Below, piece by piece: positions 59,752 through 64,000 of a stretch of 64,000 nt of DNA. The notes below the pieces were generated by a model. That model searched no databases, was not told where the DNA came from, and saw only the letters and a list, made by a program, of their open reading frames with translations. Position 1 is the stretch's first letter. Every line of letters starts with the position of its first letter. Source of the DNA: Mixta mediterraneensis (GTDB lineage: Bacteria > Pseudomonadota > Gammaproteobacteria > Enterobacterales > Enterobacteriaceae). The stretch lies in assembly GCF_014946725.1 (NCBI RefSeq), contig NZ_JACFXY010000001.1, forward strand, positions 248,001 through 312,000. Direction: 5' to 3'. The position numbers were made by a program, and so were the translations under genes.

Positions 59752-60440
59752 CAGGCCCCCATGCGCTTACGGCCCCAGCGCGCCAGCCATTCCGAAACCA
59801 TTAACGACGCCAGCGCCAGCACAATCGCAATCACGCATAATCGCGCTGCTGCGCCTTCCGCACCGGGAGTTTCAATCAGGGTATACATCGCCAGCGGAAT
59901 GGTGCGCGTCTCGCCGGGAATATTTGAAACGAAGGTGATGGTTGCGCCAAATTCGCCGAGCGAACGCGCAAACGCCAGTACAGTGCCAACAATAATGCCC
60001 GGCAGAGTCAGCGGTAACGTGATGGTGAAAAATACCCGCCAGCGACCCGCGCCTAACGTTCGGGCGGCTTGCTCCAGTCGCGTATCAACGGCCTCCAGCG
60101 CCAGACGAATCGCGCGCACCATCAGCGGAAACGCAATCACCGCCGACGCCAGCGCCGCGCCGCGCCAGCTAAAAGCGAAGCTAAAGCCAAACCAGTCATA
60201 CAGCTTTTCACCGATTATCCCCCGCCGTCCCAGACCAATCAGCAGCAGATAACCGACAACCACTGGCGGCAGCACCAATGGCAGGTGAATGAAACTATCA
60301 AGCAGGGTTTTGCCCGGAAACCGGCAACGGACCAGAATCCAGGCCATCAGGATGCCAAATGGCAGGCTGCAGAACACGGCAATGCCAGACACTTTCAGGC
60401 TGAGCATCACCGCCTGCCATTCGAAATCGCTAAATATCAT
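59751..60440 (-). CDS. modB: Molybdate ABC transporter permease ModB
   Basis: 229 residues, five to six membrane helices. EAA loop [20 protein letters not shown] and the family stretch [20 protein letters not shown] are clear. Starts 4 bp inside modA and ends on modC. Confidence 0.97.
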   Translation of the reverse strand: MIFSDFEWQAVMLSLKVSGIAVFCSLPFGILMAWILVRCRFPGKTLLDSFIHLPLVLPPVVVGYLLLIGLGRRGIIGEKLYDWFGFSFAFSWRGAALASAVIAFPLMVRAIRLALEAVDTRLEQAARTLGAGRWRVFFTITLPLTLPGIIVGTVLAFARSLGEFGATITFVSNIPGETRTIPLAMYTLIETPGAEGAAARLCVIAIVLALASLMVSEWLARWGRKRMGA

Positions 60441-61210
60441 GTCTTGGGTGTGAATCCGTAATGTTTAAACACGGTAGCCGCTTCCGGCCCTTTTAAGTAA
60501 TTATAAAAAGCAGTAACGGCACTACCGTCGTGATCTTTAACGATTGCCATTGGATATTCCACTGCTTTATGGCTCGATTCAGGGAAAGTTCCGACGACCT
60601 GCACTTTATTGCTGGCTACCGCGTCCGAACCATAAACAATGCCATACGGCGTTTCGTTACGCTCAACCAGCGCCAGCGCGGCGCGCACGTTATTGCCACG
60701 TGCCATGACCGGCGATACGGTCTCCCATGCGCCTAATTTCTGTAACGCTTCTTTCGCGTAAATACCGGCTGGCACGTGATCCGGGTCGCCCACGGCCAGC
60801 CGCTCGCCTTTCAGCAGGCTTTTCCAGTCGGTTTTTTCGTTGATGGTTACCGCTTTAGCCGATGCGCTGCGGGGCGCCACCAGCACCAGGTCATTACCTA
60901 ACAACGTGAAGCGCGTGTTGTCGATCATGCTCTTTTTCGCGACTGCATCATCCATCCATTGCTGATCGGCAGAAATAAACAGGTCGGCCGGTGCGCCCTG
61001 CTCAATCTGGCGTGCCAGCGTGGAAGAAGAAGCAAAAGAAGACACCACTTCGACGCCGCTTTTTTTCTGATACTGGGTGGCAATATCCTGTAAGGCATTC
61101 GTCAGCGACGCCGCTGCAAATACGGTAATTTTTTCTGCCGCCACGGCCTGACCAGCCAGCGACACGCTTAATACAGCAGCCAAACCCCAACGGGTTGATG
61201 ATACAGACAT
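60437..61210 (-). CDS. modA: Periplasmic molybdate-binding protein ModA
   Basis: 257 residues from the ATG at 61210 (GGAG 6-7 nt upstream); the open frame reaches further but runs into the ModE operator. A signal peptide ends AVAA. VFAAASLTNALQDIATQYQK and VSSFASSSTLARQIEQGAPA DLF-type segments are the oxyanion-binding signature. First gene of modABC. Confidence 0.97.
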   Translation of the reverse strand: MSVSSTRWGLAAVLSVSLAGQAVAAEKITVFAAASLTNALQDIATQYQKKSGVEVVSSFASSSTLARQIEQGAPADLFISADQQWMDDAVAKKSMIDNTRFTLLGNDLVLVAPRSASAKAVTINEKTDWKSLLKGERLAVGDPDHVPAGIYAKEALQKLGAWETVSPVMARGNNVRAALALVERNETPYGIVYGSDAVASNKVQVVGTFPESSHKAVEYPMAIVKDHDGSAVTAFYNYLKGPEAATVFKHYGFTPKT

Positions 61211-61227
61211 GTTCTTCTCCAGCAGTT

Positions 61228-61251
61228 CGTTGTGTAGGCGATAATACAACG
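61228..61251 (-). promoter_or_regulatory. ModE operator of modABC
   Basis: CGTTGTGTAGGCG and CGATAATACAACG on the plus strand form the 24-bp imperfect dyad. Read on the minus strand it is CGTTGTATTATCGCCTACAC with AACG, nearly identical to the E. coli modA operator (CGTTATATTGTCGCCTACAT with AACG). ModE-molybdate represses here. It lies 17 bp before the modA ATG. Confidence 0.93.
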
Positions 61252-61321
61252 CAAATTCCCGCAGTGTCATGAAATTATCGGGTGAAAATCAACAAGGCTG
61301 AAAAGGAAGAGAGGAGCGCAT

Positions 61322-61348
61322 CAACGCCCGTAACAATGACGGGCGTTG
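61322..61348 (-). terminator. Rho-independent terminator of acrZ
   Basis: CAACGCCCGT and ACGGGCGTTG form a perfect 10-bp stem around a 7-nt loop, 7 bp past the acrZ stop on the minus strand. The following tract is pyrimidine-rich (CTCCTCTCTTCCTTTT) but not pure T. Confidence 0.75.
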
Positions 61349-61355
61349 TGGGAAA

Positions 61356-61511
61356 TTAATTGTGCGAGCGGGATGAAGCGTTTTCGCGATGACCAAATTT
61401 TGAGATGACGTTAAACACTTCGCCCAGGCCATAAATCAGGCCAAGCATCAGGGCCATTATGATGGGCACCATAATTACCGCCACGGCGAGGCTTTTTAGC
61501 AATTCCAACAT
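61356..61511 (-). CDS. acrZ: AcrAB-TolC efflux pump small accessory protein AcrZ
   Basis: 51 residues, starting [20 protein letters not shown] and continuing [21 protein letters not shown]. coli AcrZ (49 aa, formerly YbhT) begins [20 protein letters not shown] and is at the same position between modA and modE. It is a single-helix inner-membrane protein that binds AcrB and broadens drug export. The C-terminal [11 protein letters not shown] differs from E. coli. GGAG-like purines are weak upstream. Its own terminator follows. Confidence 0.93.
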   Translation of the reverse strand: MLELLKSLAVAVIMVPIIMALMLGLIYGLGEVFNVISKFGHRENASSRSHN

Positions 61512-61653
61512 GGAGCGTCTCACTTTGCGAACAAAAAAGGGATTGTAACGGTTCAGGTAAAATTTGCGCAGCCCTTTTCGTGCTTTTACTTTTTCAACAA
61601 AACGCCGCTATCATCACAGGGTTTTCCTGAATTGATCTTTTGCCGGAGCTGTC

Positions 61654-62430
61654 ATGCAAGCCGAACTTTCTCTTCATATCCGCTTACAGCAGAAACTTTT
61701 TGCCGATCCACGCCGCATTGAGCTGTTGAAACGCATCCAGCAAACCGGTTCAATCAGCCAGGGCGCTAAGCTTGCAGGCATCAGCTATAAGAGCGCGTGG
61801 GATGCCATTAATGACATGAACCTGCTGGCGGACGAAACGCTGGTTGAGCGCGCCACCGGCGGTAAAGGCGGTGGCGGTGCGAATCTGACGCGTTACGGCG
61901 AACGACTGATTCAGCTGTTTCAGTTGCTGGAGCAGATTCAGCAAAAAGCCCTTGATGCCTTGCAGCAAGACTCTCTACCGCTCGACAGCCTGCTGGCGGC
62001 AATTGCCCGTTTTTCCTTACAAACCAGTGCGCGCAATCAATTATTTGGCACGGTTATCGCGAATGATGATCAACCGATAGTGCAACATCTGACTATTTTA
62101 CTGGCCGATGGCCAGACCCGGCTGAACGTAGCCTTAACCCAGCGTAGTGCAGAACGCCTGCAACTGACGGCGGGCAAGGAAGTGCTGGTGCTGGTCAAAG
62201 CGCCGTGGATCCGGGTGAACTACCAGCCGGGCAAGGAGGATAACCAGCTGGCAGCGCAGATTAATGCCATTGAGCCCGGCGAGCAGGTCAGCGAAATTTT
62301 GATGACCTTAGCCAGCGGCGAAACGCTGTGCGCCACGTTGCCGAATGACGAGGTAAAGCAGCTAAAGCTACATGACACTGTGATCGCCAGTTTCAATGCC
62401 AGGCATGCGATTGTCGCTACGTTACTTTGA
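61654..62430 (+). CDS. modE: Molybdate-responsive regulator ModE
   Basis: 258 residues (E. coli 262). Winged HTH: RRIELLKRIQQTGSISQGAK then LAGISYKSAWDAINDMNLLA. Two Mop domains (about 125-190 and 195-258) bind molybdate; each shows a TARNQLFG- or QLAAQINAIEPGEQVSEILM-type segment. Represses modABC and helps activate moa and molybdoenzyme genes in E. coli. Precedes modF with the usual gap. Confidence 0.96.
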   Translation: MQAELSLHIRLQQKLFADPRRIELLKRIQQTGSISQGAKLAGISYKSAWDAINDMNLLADETLVERATGGKGGGGANLTRYGERLIQLFQLLEQIQQKALDALQQDSLPLDSLLAAIARFSLQTSARNQLFGTVIANDDQPIVQHLTILLADGQTRLNVALTQRSAERLQLTAGKEVLVLVKAPWIRVNYQPGKEDNQLAAQINAIEPGEQVSEILMTLASGETLCATLPNDEVKQLKLHDTVIASFNARHAIVATLL

Positions 62431-62507
62431 TTTACAGGTCGTGATTTGACTTCATCGCAGCCAGTGGTTACAACTCAGTAACACTGATGCATAAAATGGA
62501 ATATATC

Positions 62508-63980
62508 ATGGCTTCATTGCAAATTTTGCAAGGTACGTTTCGCCTTAGCGACACGCGAACCCTGTCCCTGAACGATATACAGCTGCACAGCGGCGAAAGC
62601 TGGGCCTTTGTTGGCTCCAACGGTAGCGGCAAGTCATCGCTGGCACGGGCGCTGTCCGGTGAACTGGTGCCATTAACAGGCACTTTTAGCAGTCATTACC
62701 AACGTCCGACCCGCCTTTCTCTTGAACAACTGCAAAAGCTGGTTTCCGATGAATGGCTGCGTAACAACACCGATTTGCTAAGTGAAGGCGAAGATGATAC
62801 AGGCCGTACCGCTGCAGAAATTATTCAGGATGAAGTGAAAGATGCGTCGCGCTGCGCACAACTGGCAGAACAGTTTGGCATCAGCTATTTACTCTCGCGT
62901 CGTTTCAAATATCTTTCCACGGGTGAAACGCGCAAAACTTTGCTGTGTCAGGCGCTGATGAAGCAGCCAGACCTACTGATTCTGGATGAGCCGTTTGACG
63001 GCCTGGATGTCGCCTCCCGCGCCAGTCTGACCGAAACGCTACAAAGCCTGGAACAGCCCGACTTCACATTAGTGCTGGTATTAAATCGCTTCGATGACAT
63101 CCCTGATTATATCCAGCAGGTCGGCGTATTAGCGGAATGTACGCTAACCCACAGTGGCGCACGTAAATCTATTTTGGCTGAAGCGCTGGTGGCACAGTTA
63201 GCCCACAGTGAACAGCTACAAGGCATGGTATTACCAGAAGCAGATGTTCCCGATCATCTGCCAGCGCTGGCAGATGATGCACCGCGCGTGATCCTGCGTA
63301 ACGGCGTAGTGTCCTATAACGATCAGCCCGTGATTGATGGGTTGAGCTGGCAGGTCAGCGCAGGTGAGCACTGGCAAATTACCGGACCAAACGGAGCCGG
63401 AAAATCAACGCTGCTGAGCCTGGTTACTGGCGATCATCCGCAAGGTTACAGCAATGATTTAACCCTGTTTGGTATTCGTCGCGGCAGCGGGGAAACCATC
63501 TGGGACATTAAACAGCATATCGGCTACGTCAGTAGCAGCCTGCATCTGGATTACCGTGTCAGCGTGAACGTGCGCACAGTGATCCTCTCCGGCTTTTTTG
63601 ATTCGATTGGCCTGTATCAGGCGGCTTCAGATCGCCAGATTTCGCTGGCACGTCAATGGCTGGCGCTGCTGGGCATGGATCATGACAAAGGCGATGCGCC
63701 TTTCCATAGCTTGTCGTGGGGCCAGCAGCGTCTGGTTCTGATTGCGCGTGCGCTGGTAAAACACCCCACTCTGCTGATCCTTGACGAACCGCTGCAAGGG
63801 CTTGATCCCATCAACCGTCAGCTGGTGCGCCGTTTTGTTGACATATTAATTGGTGAAGGTCGCACTCAGCTGCTCTTTGTCTCGCATCACGCCGAGGATG
63901 CGCCGCACTGTATCACTCACCGTTTGAGCTTTGTCGCTCGCGATGGCGGCTACGATTACCGTCAGGAATCACTGCGTTAA
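62508..63980 (+). CDS. modF: Tandem ABC ATPase ModF
   Basis: 490 residues from the ATG at 62508; MASLQILQGTFRLSDTRTLS aligns with the E. coli ModF start (MSSLQILQGTFRL), so the upstream ATG at 62487 is not used. Two ABC domains: GSNGSGKS (36-43) with YLSTGETRKTLLCQALM and LILDEPFDGLD, then GPNGAGKS with LSWGQQRLVLIARAL and LILDEPLQGLD. No membrane segment. Co-transcribed with modE; role in molybdenum metabolism not settled. Confidence 0.95.
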   Translation: MASLQILQGTFRLSDTRTLSLNDIQLHSGESWAFVGSNGSGKSSLARALSGELVPLTGTFSSHYQRPTRLSLEQLQKLVSDEWLRNNTDLLSEGEDDTGRTAAEIIQDEVKDASRCAQLAEQFGISYLLSRRFKYLSTGETRKTLLCQALMKQPDLLILDEPFDGLDVASRASLTETLQSLEQPDFTLVLVLNRFDDIPDYIQQVGVLAECTLTHSGARKSILAEALVAQLAHSEQLQGMVLPEADVPDHLPALADDAPRVILRNGVVSYNDQPVIDGLSWQVSAGEHWQITGPNGAGKSTLLSLVTGDHPQGYSNDLTLFGIRRGSGETIWDIKQHIGYVSSSLHLDYRVSVNVRTVILSGFFDSIGLYQAASDRQISLARQWLALLGMDHDKGDAPFHSLSWGQQRLVLIARALVKHPTLLILDEPLQGLDPINRQLVRRFVDILIGEGRTQLLFVSHHAEDAPHCITHRLSFVARDGGYDYRQESLR

Positions 63981-64000
63981 CTTCTCTAAACGCCGCCCTG

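Overview
The window is chromosomal DNA of an enterobacterium (Enterobacterales), most likely a Pantoea/Erwinia-type member of the Erwiniaceae. This rests on close protein similarity to E. coli K-12 gene families I recognise by eye, E. coli-like gene order in two blocks, and extra genes (GH15 glucanase, DUF3772 channel, DUF1615 and OBAP lipoproteins) not found at these places in E. coli. No search was run, so genus is an inference. No rRNA, tRNA or CRISPR array was seen.

Layout. 1-200: edge of an IS5-type element. 283-4.6 kb: M20 amidohydrolase, then the SOS pair dinG-ybiB behind a LexA box. 4.6-5.4 kb: decayed XRE/cupin regulator with a striking 32-bp operator-like palindrome. 5.4-10.1 kb: mlrA (broken by an amber codon), the small membrane protein gene yohO, and the osmoprotectant ABC operon osmF-yehY-yehX-yehW. 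10.3-18.7 kb: MFS transporter, idi, a chemoreceptor gene, a SUFU-domain gene split by a complete IS21-family element with 6-bp target duplication, and an MpaB-family oxygenase. 18.8-28.9 kb: bglX, dld, a mechanosensitive channel, pbpG, yohC, yohD and yohF. 29-36.9 kb: GH15 enzyme, L,D-transpeptidase ldtB, a broken phosphate transporter gene, a YhhS-like exporter, and dusC behind rhlE. 37-41.5 kb: ybhQ, the coupled ybhP-clsB-ybhN operon, ybhL. 41.5-43.5 kb: two divergent lipoproteins. 43.5-47.5 kb: moaABCDE behind a Moco riboswitch, and yvcK (ybhK). 47.5-51.1 kb: uvrB with a LexA box, about 0.9 kb of structured non-coding DNA, and an orphan UrtE-like ATPase with a corrupted signature motif. 51.1-56.1 kb: the divergent biotin genes bioBFCD/bioA around a BirA operator. 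56.1-64 kb: ybhB, pgl, ybhA, modABC behind a ModE operator, acrZ, and modE-modF.

How it works together. The right third joins biotin synthesis, molybdate uptake (ModABC), its sensor (ModE) and molybdopterin synthesis (MoaA-E), each with its recognisable switch (BirA operator, ModE operator, Moco riboswitch). DinG and UvrB are the SOS/repair members, each with a LexA site. The middle is envelope and osmotic physiology: OsmF uptake system, mechanosensitive channel, PBP7, LdtB and ClsB.

Signs of recent genome change are concentrated at 4.6-6.2 kb, 15.6-17.6 kb and 32.3-33.3 kb: four broken genes and one intact insertion sequence. No wholly new multi-gene system was evident. The least explained material is the palindrome at 5342-5373, the 49.5-50.4 kb leader region with its degenerate ATPase, and the SUFU-domain gene.
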